Origin: Pigmentiphaga litoralis
GTDB lineage: Bacteria; Pseudomonadota; Gammaproteobacteria; Burkholderiales; Burkholderiaceae_B
Direction: 5' to 3'
NCBI RefSeq assembly: GCF_013408655.1
Contig: NZ_JACCBP010000002.1
Location: 558,001-622,000 of the forward strand
Length of the DNA stretch: 64,000 nt
This document shows, piece by piece, positions 7,091-15,038 of this stretch; the stretch's first letter is position 1, and each line of letters starts with the position of its first letter. A program made the translations under genes and the position numbers. The notes below the pieces were generated by a model, which did no database searches, had not been told where the DNA came from, and saw only the letters and a list, made by a program, of their open reading frames with translations.

Positions 7091-8050
7091 GTGAAGATTG
7101 CCGTTCTGGATGACTACCATGGTGTCGCCGGCACCTATGCCGACTGGAAAACGCTGGGCGACGACGCACAGGTAACGACCTTCCCGGACTATCTGCCGGA
7201 AGGCCCGGAACGCGACGCGGCCTTGAAGCCTTTCGACGTCATCATTGCCATGCGTGAGCGCACGCCGTTTCCGGCATCCCAGCTCGCCGCGCTTCCCAAC
7301 CTGAAGCTGCTGGTGACGACGGGGATGAAAAACAATTCCATCGACGTGCCGGCATGCGTGGCGCAAGGCGTTGTGGTGTGCGGCGCGCCTGGCAGCGCCG
7401 ACGCCAACTTTGCCACGTCGGAACTGGCGTGGACCCTGCTGCTGGCATTGTTCAAGAACCTGCCGCATGAAAATGCATCCATGCGGCAGGGGCAATGGCA
7501 GACGCGCATGCCCTTGCCCATCGCTGGGAAGCGGCTTGGCGTGGTGGGCCTGGGCAGGCTCGGCGCCGCCATGGCAAAAGTGGGCCTGGCATTCGGCATG
7601 GACGTGGTGGCGTGGAGCCCCAACCTGACTGACGACAAGGCGGCTGAAGTGGGTGTCAAACGGGTCGACAAGCACGAACTGTTCGCCACGTCCGACGCGA
7701 TCAGTCTGCATGTGGTCTTGAGCGCACGGTCTCGTCACGTGGTGGATGCGGCGGCGATCGACGCCATGAAGCCGGGTGCCTTCCTGGTCAACACGTCCCG
7801 CGCGGGACTGGTCGACAACGACGCATTGATGCGCGCATTGAAAGCCCGCAGGATCGGCGGAGCCGGGCTCGACGTGTTCGATCTGGAACCCCTGCCTGCG
7901 GATGACCCCATCCGCACGCTCGACAACGTCGTGCTGACCCCGCACCTGGGTTACGTCAGCGAAGACAATTTCCGCGCGTTCTATACCAACGCACTGGCTG
8001 CCGTGCAGGCCTGGAAAGCAGGTAAGCCGATCAATGTGTTGAGTAAATAA
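7091..8050 (+). CDS. D-2-hydroxyacid dehydrogenase family protein
   Basis: A 319-residue NAD(P)-dependent 2-hydroxyacid dehydrogenase. The dinucleotide-binding loop GLGRLG is at residues 153-158. The catalytic triad is visible as Arg237 (NTSRAG), Glu266 (DLEPLP) and His285 (TPHLGYVS). Such enzymes interconvert 2-oxoacids and D-2-hydroxyacids. The start is a GTG at 7091 with GGGAGA about seven bases upstream. It begins 21 bp after the Bug receptor, so the two are almost certainly co-transcribed. Together with the RraA-like aldolase the operon points to breakdown of a branched hydroxy- or oxo-dicarboxylate, not identifiable from sequence. Confidence 0.93.
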   Translation: MKIAVLDDYHGVAGTYADWKTLGDDAQVTTFPDYLPEGPERDAALKPFDVIIAMRERTPFPASQLAALPNLKLLVTTGMKNNSIDVPACVAQGVVVCGAPGSADANFATSELAWTLLLALFKNLPHENASMRQGQWQTRMPLPIAGKRLGVVGLGRLGAAMAKVGLAFGMDVVAWSPNLTDDKAAEVGVKRVDKHELFATSDAISLHVVLSARSRHVVDAAAIDAMKPGAFLVNTSRAGLVDNDALMRALKARRIGGAGLDVFDLEPLPADDPIRTLDNVVLTPHLGYVSEDNFRAFYTNALAAVQAWKAGKPINVLSK

Positions 8051-8228
8051 GCGGAAGCCATGCCACGCCGCGAGCCTGCCTGACGCACGCTCCGGCACCT
8101 TCAAACGCATGCCCCGACGGCGTTTGCGGCATGCACCGTGGCCCTTGGCGGCGGACCGGTACGTAACTTGCTGATACGGCTGCGACAGATAGCATCCCAG
8201 CTAGACATCGCTACCAAGGAGGCAGTCA

Positions 8229-8657
8229 GTGGCCCACGTCATCGACCATCGCTACAGCGTCACGTTGTACCCGTTGCACGCCGTATTTCTGGCAGGCACC
8301 GTTCCCCTGTTCCTGGGCGCCATGCTCAGCGACATGGCTTACGCCAAGACCTTCCACATCCAGTGGAGCAACTTCGCATCCTGGCTGATTGCAGGCGCAC
8401 TGGTGCTTGCGGGCATCGCGCTTGTGTTTGCGCTGGTGGATCTGTTCCGGCCGTACCAGCGCGCGCGGGGCAGTGTCCTGTACTTCATCGTGCTGCTGGC
8501 GACGTGGATCCTCGGGTTCATCAATGCGCTTTGGCACGCTCGTGATGCGTGGGCGGTCATGCCGATGGGACTGGTCCTGTCGGTCGTCGTCTTCCTGCTC
8601 GCCTGCCTGGCCACCTGGCTGGGTTTCCGTACTCCACGCGTCCTGGGGCCACTATGA
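8229..8657 (+). CDS. DUF2231-type integral membrane protein
   Basis: A 142-residue protein with four hydrophobic helices (about residues 17-35, 50-70, 82-100, 110-132) and conserved His residues near the N-terminus (PLHAVFLAG), the pattern of DUF2231 membrane proteins of unknown function. The start is a GTG at 8229 preceded by AAGGAGG. Its stop overlaps the start of the next gene (ATGA at 8654-8657), so it is translationally coupled to the PQQ-type dehydrogenase. It may anchor that enzyme or pass electrons for it, but this is inference from coupling only. Confidence 0.8.
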   Translation: MAHVIDHRYSVTLYPLHAVFLAGTVPLFLGAMLSDMAYAKTFHIQWSNFASWLIAGALVLAGIALVFALVDLFRPYQRARGSVLYFIVLLATWILGFINALWHARDAWAVMPMGLVLSVVVFLLACLATWLGFRTPRVLGPL

Positions 8658-10144
8658 CCATGAAATACGCCAGCTCGCTTGCCATCGTTACCCTGTCCGC
8701 CCTGCTGGGCGCTTGCGGAGATAAACCCGCGCCTGTGCAGGTGGGTGCCGATCCCCAGTTGCCGGAGCCGCAGCGAGGGCTTCTGCCCAACATGGTCATT
8801 GCCAAGCCCGCACCGTGGGGGGACAAGGTGCCCGTGGTGCCGACGGGGTATACCGTGACGGCGATCGCCACGGATTTGAAAATCCCGCGCCAGACATTGG
8901 TCTTGCCGAATGGCGACATCCTGGTGGCGGAAGGAAAGGGCGGCAACGCGCCCAACCTGAAGCCCAAGGACTTGATTGCTTCCATTATCAAGGCCAAGGG
9001 CACCAGTTCCGTCAAGGGCGGCAACCGGCTGACTCTGTTGCGGGATGCGGACGGAGACGGCAAGTATGAAACGGCGACCGTGTTTGCCGAGAACCTGAAC
9101 GCGCCGTATGGCCTGGCCTTGGTAAACGGCACGCTCTATGTCGCCAACCAGGACGCCCTGGTGAAGTTTGCCTACAAGGATGGCCAGACTCAGGCCAGCG
9201 GCGCGCCGGAGGTGGTCACCTTGTTGCCGTCCGAGATCAATCACCACTGGACGAAGTCGCTCGCAGCAAGTGCCGACGGGCAGTACCTGTATGTCGGTAT
9301 CGGGTCCAACAGCAACATTACCGAGCGAGGAATGACGGCGGAAGTCGATCGCGCCATGGTGTGGCAGATCAATGCGCGCACGGGTGAACACAAGCCTTAT
9401 GCCACCGGCATACGCAATCCAACTGCGTTGACCATCCAGCCCGAAACCGGGCAGTTGTGGGCCGTCGTGAATGAGCGCGATGAGTTGGGCCCCGACCTGG
9501 TGCCGGATTACCTGACGTCCGTGCGTGAAGGCGCTTTCTACGGCTGGCCGTACAGCTACTGGGGCCAGAACGCGGATGACCGCGTCCGGCCGCAGAATCC
9601 CGATAAGGTCGCGGCAGCTGTCAAACCCGACTACGCGTTGGGCTCGCACGTGGCTGCCCTGGGGGTGCACTTTTCGACCGGAACCATGGGAACGCAGTTT
9701 GCCAACGGCGCATTTGTTGGCCAGCACGGCAGCTGGAACCGCAAGGATCCGGTGGGCTACAAGGTGGTGTTCGTGCCCTTCAGCCAAGGCCGGCCGTCGG
9801 GTCAGCCCGTGGACTTTGTGACCGGTTTCCGGGACGACGACGGCACGACGCGGGGCCGCCCGGTGGGCGTGACCGTGGATCCGCGCGGTGCGCTGATCGT
9901 GGCCGATGACCTGGCCAATACGATCTGGCGCGTGGCGCCAACGCAGGCCGTGTCCGCGCCGCCAGCCGCAGCGCCGGTCACGCCCCCGGCTACCCCGCCG
10001 ATGACGCCACCGGTCACCCCGGCGGATCCCGCCACCGGCGCACAAACCCCGCCCGCCGACCCCGCACCGATGGCCCCGCCTGCGTCACCGGCACCCACCG
10101 ACCCCGCCCCGGCAACGCCAACGCCCGCGCCGTCCTCAACCTGA
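8654..10144 (+). CDS. PQQ-dependent sugar dehydrogenase-like lipoprotein (sorbosone dehydrogenase family)
   Basis: A 496-residue protein with a lipoprotein signal (TLSALLGAC, lipidated Cys) followed by a beta-propeller of the soluble glucose/L-sorbosone dehydrogenase family. Recognisable blades include the GYTVTAIATDLKIPR start, LPNGDILVAEGKGGN, NAPYGLALVNGTLYVANQ, TGIRNPTALTIQPETG and FVGQHGSWNRKDPVGYKVV. The last ~60 residues are a Pro/Ala/Thr-rich low-complexity tail that probably spans the periplasm. The family oxidises sugars or aldehydes with PQQ in the periplasm. The ATG at 8654 overlaps the stop of the DUF2231 gene. A bidirectional terminator follows directly. Confidence 0.9.
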   Translation: MTMKYASSLAIVTLSALLGACGDKPAPVQVGADPQLPEPQRGLLPNMVIAKPAPWGDKVPVVPTGYTVTAIATDLKIPRQTLVLPNGDILVAEGKGGNAPNLKPKDLIASIIKAKGTSSVKGGNRLTLLRDADGDGKYETATVFAENLNAPYGLALVNGTLYVANQDALVKFAYKDGQTQASGAPEVVTLLPSEINHHWTKSLAASADGQYLYVGIGSNSNITERGMTAEVDRAMVWQINARTGEHKPYATGIRNPTALTIQPETGQLWAVVNERDELGPDLVPDYLTSVREGAFYGWPYSYWGQNADDRVRPQNPDKVAAAVKPDYALGSHVAALGVHFSTGTMGTQFANGAFVGQHGSWNRKDPVGYKVVFVPFSQGRPSGQPVDFVTGFRDDDGTTRGRPVGVTVDPRGALIVADDLANTIWRVAPTQAVSAPPAAAPVTPPATPPMTPPVTPADPATGAQTPPADPAPMAPPASPAPTDPAPATPTPAPSST

Positions 10145-10161
10145 TAGCCGACAGCAAGCGC

Positions 10162-10199
10162 AAAAAAGCCGCTGCCCTCCAAGAGCCAGCGGCTTTTTT
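10162..10199. terminator. Bidirectional Rho-independent terminator
   Basis: AAAAAAGCCGCTG pairs with CAGCGGCTTTTTT around a 12-base loop. It lies between the convergent PQQ dehydrogenase gene and the GGDEF-EAL gene and carries A- and T-tracts on both sides, so it can stop transcription from either direction. Confidence 0.9.
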
Positions 10200-10231
10200 G
10201 ACGCCAGAGACGCCGCGAACCAGGGCGCCGT

Positions 10232-10376
10232 GGATCTGGCTCCGCCAGTCCACCAGCGCCGCCCCTGGGGGAGGCGCGAAGCGCCGAGGGGGGGCCACAT
10301 CCCCAGGGCACAGCGGATCTGGCTTTGCCAGTCCGCCAGTGCCGCCCCTGGGGGAGGCGCAAAGCGCCGAGGGGGG
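10232..10376. repeat. Two-copy 62-bp intergenic repeat
   Basis: Copies at 10232-10293 and 10315-10376 share the sequence GGATCTGGCT...CGCCCCTGGGGGAGGCGC...GCGCCGAGGGGGG with a handful of mismatches. Each contains an internal hairpin (GGCGC/GCGCC). The unit resembles the GC-rich dispersed intergenic repeats seen in many Burkholderiales genomes. It lies downstream of the terminator and overlaps no supported gene. Confidence 0.75.
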
Positions 10377-10378
10377 TC

Positions 10379-12526
10379 CTATATCGGCGCGGGTTTGTGC
10401 AACGCGAAGCCCTGTGCGTAATCAATATTCAAAGACTTCAGCAGCGGAATCAACGCTTCCGACTCCACCGATTCCGCAATCGTCCGCATATTCATCGTTT
10501 GCGCCACCTTGATCACCGCTTCGACGATGATCGCGCTGGCGGGTTGATCCAGTATCGCCTTCACGAATTCGCCGTCGATCTTCACATAATGCACAGGCAA
10601 GTGCCGCAAATACGTGAACGACGCCATGCCACTCCCGAAGTCGTCCAGTGCAAACTGGAAGCCCATCGCGATCAGCCGGCGCATGGCGTCGGCCGTGCGC
10701 TTCACGTTCGATAGCGCCGCGGTCTCCGTCACTTCAAAACAGATGCGGCTGGATCGGACCAGCGGATACGCTTCCAACGACGCTTCGACAAACGCCAGAA
10801 AGCCCGGCGCGCTCAGCGTGATGCCCGACAGGTTGATGAAGTAGCAGGGTGTCTCGCCAGGCTGCGTGGACTGCGCCTGGATGTGCGCGAAGGTCTTGCG
10901 GACAATGTGGCGATCCAGTTCCTCGATCAGGCCGAACCGTTCCGCGGCAGGAATGAATGCGCCTGGCAACACCACCGTCCCGTCCAGATCCTGGATACGG
11001 GCCAGCACTTCGCAGAACACCTCCTGGTGATCCGCACCCGCGTGGAAGGGCACGATCCGCTGCGCATACAGCAGCACGCGGTCTTCCCGCATCGCGTCTT
11101 TCAGGCGCGTCACGCTGTCCATGTCCTGCTGTTGCTGCCGGATCTCTTCATCGCTGGGCAGGCTGACCTGCACCCGGTTCCGGCCCTTTTCCTTGGCCAG
11201 GAAGCAGGCGGCGTCGGCTTGCGCCAGGGCGGACTCGAACGACAGACCCTCGGGGTCGCCCGCAAAGGCCACGCCGACGCTGACCGTGACGCCGTAGCGC
11301 CGGTCCTGCCACATGAAGTCGATGTTCTCGATCGCGGCGCACAGGCGGTTCGCCCATTCCAGCGCATCGTCAGGTCCACAATCGGGCCGGACCAGCACGA
11401 ATTCATCGCCGCCGAATCGGGCAAGCAGATCGTCGCTCGCGCAGGTTGACGTCAGCAGATTGGCCACCTGGATCAACAGACCGTTCCCGGCCGCATGCCC
11501 CCGGCGGTCATTGATGATCTTGAAGTGGTCGATGTCCATGTACAGCAGCGCATGGGGGCCGGGGCCGGCAATGTGCTCGGTCCGCGCCGTGAACTCACGC
11601 CGGTTGATCAGACCGGTCAGCGCGTCGTGGGCGGCCTGATAGGCGATTTCCTGGCCCAGCTCATAGGCTTCGGTCACGTCATTGCCCTGCAGGAAGATGC
11701 CGCTGACAGCACGGTTGGCGTCAAAGATGGGCTGGTAGATCAGGTCGATGAAACGCTGTTCAAGCTCGCTGCCCGCTTCGCGCTGCAGTTTGATCGGCAT
11801 GGCGCGGCCCACAAAGGGCGTGCCCGTGGCGTATACGCTGTCCAGCTTGGCCAGGAAGCCCTGTTCGATGACTTCCGGCATGACCTTGGAAAACGGGTGC
11901 CCGATGATGGTCCGGTGACCGGCCAGCTGATAGTAGGCGTCGTTGGCCAGCTCGAAGACATGGTTCGGGCCTTGCAGCACGCAGATGAAGCCGGGCGCCT
12001 GCTTGAACAATTGCTGCAGGCGCTGGATTTCGCTTTGAAGAATGTTCTGGATATTCCGGGTCCAGCGCTGTGTGGTCGCCTGCTGGCCGGCCATCAGGGC
12101 AACATCCAGCGAGCCCGGATCCTGATGATCCTGCTGGACCAGTTCGGTCACGTCCGCGGCGCAATGCAGAATCCCGCGCAGCACGTCGTCGCTGTCGAAC
12201 AAAGGCGTGTTCGACACCGTCCAGTAGCGGTCTTCGTGCGTGCCCTGCGCGGCGACGGAATACTGGATCTGCGAGATGTGATGCGGCCTGCGGCTGTCCA
12301 TGACCCGCTGGTACGAATCGCGCATGATCTCGGACTGCTGATCGTCCGATCCCGGAAAAATGTCGAAGATCGGCCGGCCAAGCATGACGGCGCGATCCTT
12401 TTGCACGGCGTTTTCATACGCACTGTTGCAGGCCAGCACCGTCAGGTTGCAATCGAGCAGCAGCGCCGGGCAGGGCGCCTCCTCGAACGCAATCTTGAAA
12501 CCTTCCTGAGTGATCGCCGTAAGCAA
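10379..12526 (-). CDS. PAS-PAS-GGDEF-EAL cyclic-di-GMP protein
   Basis: A 715-residue cytosolic protein. Two PAS-like sensor domains lie at about residues 10-130 and 165-290, a GGDEF domain at about 295-450 and an EAL domain at about 465-715. The GGDEF A-site is intact (RFGGDEF at ~370-376). The residue expected to be the Arg of the RxxD inhibitory site is Ala (ASDDLLARF), so product inhibition is probably absent. The EAL half has EVL for EAL and keeps the FINLSG, VTET, DDFGSG, VKID and AESVE motifs, so phosphodiesterase activity is plausible. A TTG start at 12526 is chosen because AGGAGG lies seven bases upstream. It is monocistronic; the signal sensed is unknown. Confidence 0.93.
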   Translation of the reverse strand: MLTAITQEGFKIAFEEAPCPALLLDCNLTVLACNSAYENAVQKDRAVMLGRPIFDIFPGSDDQQSEIMRDSYQRVMDSRRPHHISQIQYSVAAQGTHEDRYWTVSNTPLFDSDDVLRGILHCAADVTELVQQDHQDPGSLDVALMAGQQATTQRWTRNIQNILQSEIQRLQQLFKQAPGFICVLQGPNHVFELANDAYYQLAGHRTIIGHPFSKVMPEVIEQGFLAKLDSVYATGTPFVGRAMPIKLQREAGSELEQRFIDLIYQPIFDANRAVSGIFLQGNDVTEAYELGQEIAYQAAHDALTGLINRREFTARTEHIAGPGPHALLYMDIDHFKIINDRRGHAAGNGLLIQVANLLTSTCASDDLLARFGGDEFVLVRPDCGPDDALEWANRLCAAIENIDFMWQDRRYGVTVSVGVAFAGDPEGLSFESALAQADAACFLAKEKGRNRVQVSLPSDEEIRQQQQDMDSVTRLKDAMREDRVLLYAQRIVPFHAGADHQEVFCEVLARIQDLDGTVVLPGAFIPAAERFGLIEELDRHIVRKTFAHIQAQSTQPGETPCYFINLSGITLSAPGFLAFVEASLEAYPLVRSSRICFEVTETAALSNVKRTADAMRRLIAMGFQFALDDFGSGMASFTYLRHLPVHYVKIDGEFVKAILDQPASAIIVEAVIKVAQTMNMRTIAESVESEALIPLLKSLNIDYAQGFALHKPAPI

Positions 12527-13118
12527 TGTGTCCCCTCCTGTCTGGCAGCGAATAGTGGTTGCAACCGCCAAACGCGTTGCATTGGTACAGGCAGGAGTTT
12601 AGGTGTTGCCGGCGTTTTGCGATGTGGACAGGGCACGACGGCCTTTCTGGCGTCCTGGGGGCCGAAAGCGCGAATGCCCCCGACAGGCCAGTGAAATGGG
12701 CCTCGCGGCGCGCCGCCGGTTTGACCTTGTCAGTGACGCGCACTTACACTCTCGCCATGATCGGCCTTCCCAGACACGCCTGCATTGCCCGCGCTGCCTC
12801 GTCATCGAGTCTGCTGCGGATGGCGGTGCGCGCCGATATCCCCGTCTATTCTGCACGCATCCGGGTCCGTTACGCGGGCGCAGTTTCCTGAGCCCGGCGA
12901 TACCTCCCCCCCTTTTCTGATTTGCGCATTGTTTTCATCGCCGGGCCAAACGCTCAGCGCGACTGACGCCGCTCGTTTCGTTCGAGCGCGTTGTTCATGG
13001 AAACACCGATGTCGTCACCTTTTTCGTACGGGCCTGCGCCACGTCCGCAGGCTGCGTTCGCCAGCCCAGTCTTACCCGTCTTCCTGATGCGTCCTGCGCC
13101 GTTGCAGAAGGACGCGTC
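12527..13118. other. Long intergenic region between divergent genes
   Basis: This 592-bp stretch separates the GGDEF-EAL gene from the beta-solenoid gene. Open frames exist on both strands, but all are Arg/Pro/Ser-rich and typical of high-GC chance frames. A T-rich patch around 12910-12945 could hold promoter elements. An inverted repeat lies at its right end and is listed separately. I see no RNA gene. Confidence 0.4.
13089..13115 (+). promoter_or_regulatory. Hairpin over the ribosome binding site of the beta-solenoid gene
   Basis: GCGTCCT at 13089-13095 pairs with AGGACGC at 13109-13115 around a 13-base loop. The 3' arm contains the AAGGA ribosome binding site of the gene starting at 13119, so the stem could mask translation initiation. 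Whether it regulates anything is unknown. Confidence 0.4.
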
Positions 13119-14000
13119 ATGACCGACCTTGCGCTTGCGGACATCACACGCAACTTCATCAAGACCAAGGCACCGTGCGCTGCCGGCTACCGGTGGTTCC
13201 TTCGGCGGCAGGAATTCGGCAGCAGCTACCAGGCCTTGCTGGATGACCTAGTCCGGGACGGCCGGGTGGACGACGCGTGCTGGCTGCTGGATCAGCTCGG
13301 TCCGACCAGCGATGTGCTGCAGCTGGCCGGAATGGATGCCGAGGCCCTGGTGTTTGCGGGCCAGGTGGAGTGCACCGGCAGCGTCGACGTCGGTTCCGTG
13401 CTGCGGACCGGGCGCGGCCTGACGGCACGCGGCGGTGTCTTTGTCGGTGACCGCCTGCAGGTGGGGGACAGCCTGCTGGTCGATGGCGCCGTCCAGTGCG
13501 GCGGCGCGATCCAGGCAGGCGCGGACGTACGCGTCGAATGGGGCCTGGACGCGGCGGGCGCCGTTGTCTGCGAAGGCAATGTGCGGGCCGGGTGGGGATT
13601 CACGTCCGGCGCCGAGGCCCGGGTCGGCGGCGAAGCGCTGATCGGCCAGGACATGCAGGTGGCTGGTGATCTTGTCTGCGGGCAAGGGGTCAAGGTGGGG
13701 GGCGACCTGCTCGCGCAAGGGCAGGTCCACGTCAGCCGGGGCATTCACGCCGGTGGGTCGGTCAGCGCAACGCGGCACGTGCGTGTCGGCTGGGGCATCC
13801 GCGCCGGCGGCGACATTCTGTCTGGCGGCGCGATCCGCGCGGGGGAAAGCCTGCTGGCCACAGGCGTGATCGAGGCGGGCGAAGGCTACGGCGTGTTTGC
13901 GGGCGTGGATGTCTGCATGGAAACCTGGGAAGACAGCGCCCGCGTCACGGCTCGGAGCAGGCCCGCGCGCCTGCTGAGCGGCTGGTGGCATGCGCCATGA
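13119..14000 (+). CDS. Predicted beta-solenoid repeat protein of unknown function
   Basis: A 293-residue protein in two parts. Residues 1-75 form a helical domain (NFIKTKAPCAAGYRWFLRR ... DDACWLLDQLGP). Residues ~75-275 consist almost entirely of six-residue units of the type hydrophobic-x-x-Gly-x-x, for example VRVGWGIRAGGDILSGGAI, giving roughly 30 repeats. Such runs fold as parallel beta-helices, as in hexapeptide-repeat and polymer-forming proteins. No signal peptide, membrane helix or catalytic residue is evident. The ATG at 13119 has AAGGA about nine bases upstream. Gly-rich composition follows from the repeat. No operon partner is present and no function can be assigned. Confidence 0.75.
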   Translation: MTDLALADITRNFIKTKAPCAAGYRWFLRRQEFGSSYQALLDDLVRDGRVDDACWLLDQLGPTSDVLQLAGMDAEALVFAGQVECTGSVDVGSVLRTGRGLTARGGVFVGDRLQVGDSLLVDGAVQCGGAIQAGADVRVEWGLDAAGAVVCEGNVRAGWGFTSGAEARVGGEALIGQDMQVAGDLVCGQGVKVGGDLLAQGQVHVSRGIHAGGSVSATRHVRVGWGIRAGGDILSGGAIRAGESLLATGVIEAGEGYGVFAGVDVCMETWEDSARVTARSRPARLLSGWWHAP

Positions 14001-14192
14001 ACGGGTGATCTGTTGCTACGTGAGTTTGCGTAAGCCTCTTCCGCTTACACCGCGTGCAAAGGCAGTGCTTGTCTCGGAACCGTTAGTCGACGTGTTCCCG
14101 GGATTTGCGGCCTGTCCACAGGCCGTCCGCTATGTGGTCGGCCTCAGGGGGGCCCGACACCGACCACGGCGGCCACGGTGGCCAGGCTTGCG

Positions 14193-14900
14193 TCAGCCCG
14201 CCGCCGGCGGAAAGTTTGACGGGAACAGCGACCGGCGCGTTTCTTCGTCATTCACCTTCTTGAACTCGATGTCCTTGCCGACCGCACGCGCGCGTGTCGC
14301 GGCTTCGCGGGCGTTGACGGTGTCGAACAGGCGCTTGATGTTCGGGTAGGCCGACAGAGGATCGTCGACGCCCTTGAACACGCGCGGCGCACGGTCCACC
14401 CAGCCCCAGGCCGACATGTCGGCAATGGTGTATTCATTGCCGACGATGTACTCACGGCCTTCCAGGTGGTCGTTCAGGACCTGGTAGTGGCGCTCGGTCT
14501 CGCGGCGATAGCGATTGGTGGCGTACGGGCTTTCGTTTTCGGCGGCGTACTGGAAGTGCACGGCCTGGCCGGAAAACGGGCCCAATCCCGACGAGATGAA
14601 AAACAGCCACGACAGCAGTTCCGGCTTGTCGGCCGGCGAACCCAGGAAGCGGCCCGTCTTTTCCGCCAGGTACAACAGGATGGCGCTGGAATCGAACACC
14701 CGCGTGTCCGAACCGGCCGGGCCTTCCGTGTCCACAATCGCTGGCACCTTGCCGTTCGGGTTGATGGCGCGGAATTCAGGCGCGTGCTGCTGGCCCTTGC
14801 TGGTGTCGACCGGAACAACCTCGTACGGCAGGCCGGCTTCTTCCAGAAAGAGGGCGACTTTGGCGGGATTGGGCGTAGGGTGGAAGTAGAAACGGATCAC
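14193..14900 (-). CDS. Glutathione S-transferase family protein
   Basis: A 235-residue GST. The N-terminal thioredoxin-like domain (MIRFYFHPTPNPAKVALFLEE, then NPNGKVPAIVD and the DSSAILLYLAEKTG glutathione-binding turn) is followed by an all-helical C-terminal domain with the N-capping box YTIADMSAWGW. The wording is close to the YghU/Ure2p-like branch, with Asn in the catalytic position instead of Tyr or Cys. The start is a GTG at 14900. It stands alone, convergent with the beta-solenoid gene. It probably conjugates or reduces hydrophobic electrophiles or peroxides. Confidence 0.92.
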   Translation of the reverse strand: MIRFYFHPTPNPAKVALFLEEAGLPYEVVPVDTSKGQQHAPEFRAINPNGKVPAIVDTEGPAGSDTRVFDSSAILLYLAEKTGRFLGSPADKPELLSWLFFISSGLGPFSGQAVHFQYAAENESPYATNRYRRETERHYQVLNDHLEGREYIVGNEYTIADMSAWGWVDRAPRVFKGVDDPLSAYPNIKRLFDTVNAREAATRARAVGKDIEFKKVNDEETRRSLFPSNFPPAAG

Positions 14901-15038
14901 GGGGCGTCCTTGGTGGCTGGGCGGTAGCGGGGGGAAGACAGTCAGACCGCTAACGTAGGCGACTAAGGGGTGGGAGCACTACAGGGTTTACGCGAGGTAC
15001 CCTGGCAGATCTCGACACTACGCCAGTGCCGCCCCCCC

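Noticed and set aside
6074..8110. Very long minus-strand frame over the Bug receptor and dehydrogenase genes
   Set aside because: It is antisense to two well-supported genes; its His/Arg/Gln-rich translation is typical of high-GC shadow frames.
8107..8134. Inverted repeat GCATGCC..GGCATGC after the hydroxyacid dehydrogenase
   Set aside because: Loop of 14 bases and no T-tract; too weak to call a terminator or operator.
8339..10045. Long minus-strand frame over the PQQ-type dehydrogenase
   Set aside because: Antisense to a gene with clear lipoprotein and propeller features; composition is that of a shadow frame.
11495..12694. Plus-strand frame opposite the PAS-GGDEF-EAL gene
   Set aside because: Opposes intact PAS and GGDEF coding sequence; no family resemblance.
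14108..14125. Inverted repeat CGGCCTGT..ACAGGCCG between the solenoid and GST genes
   Set aside because: A possible terminator stem, but no T-tract follows on either strand, so it is not listed as a terminator.
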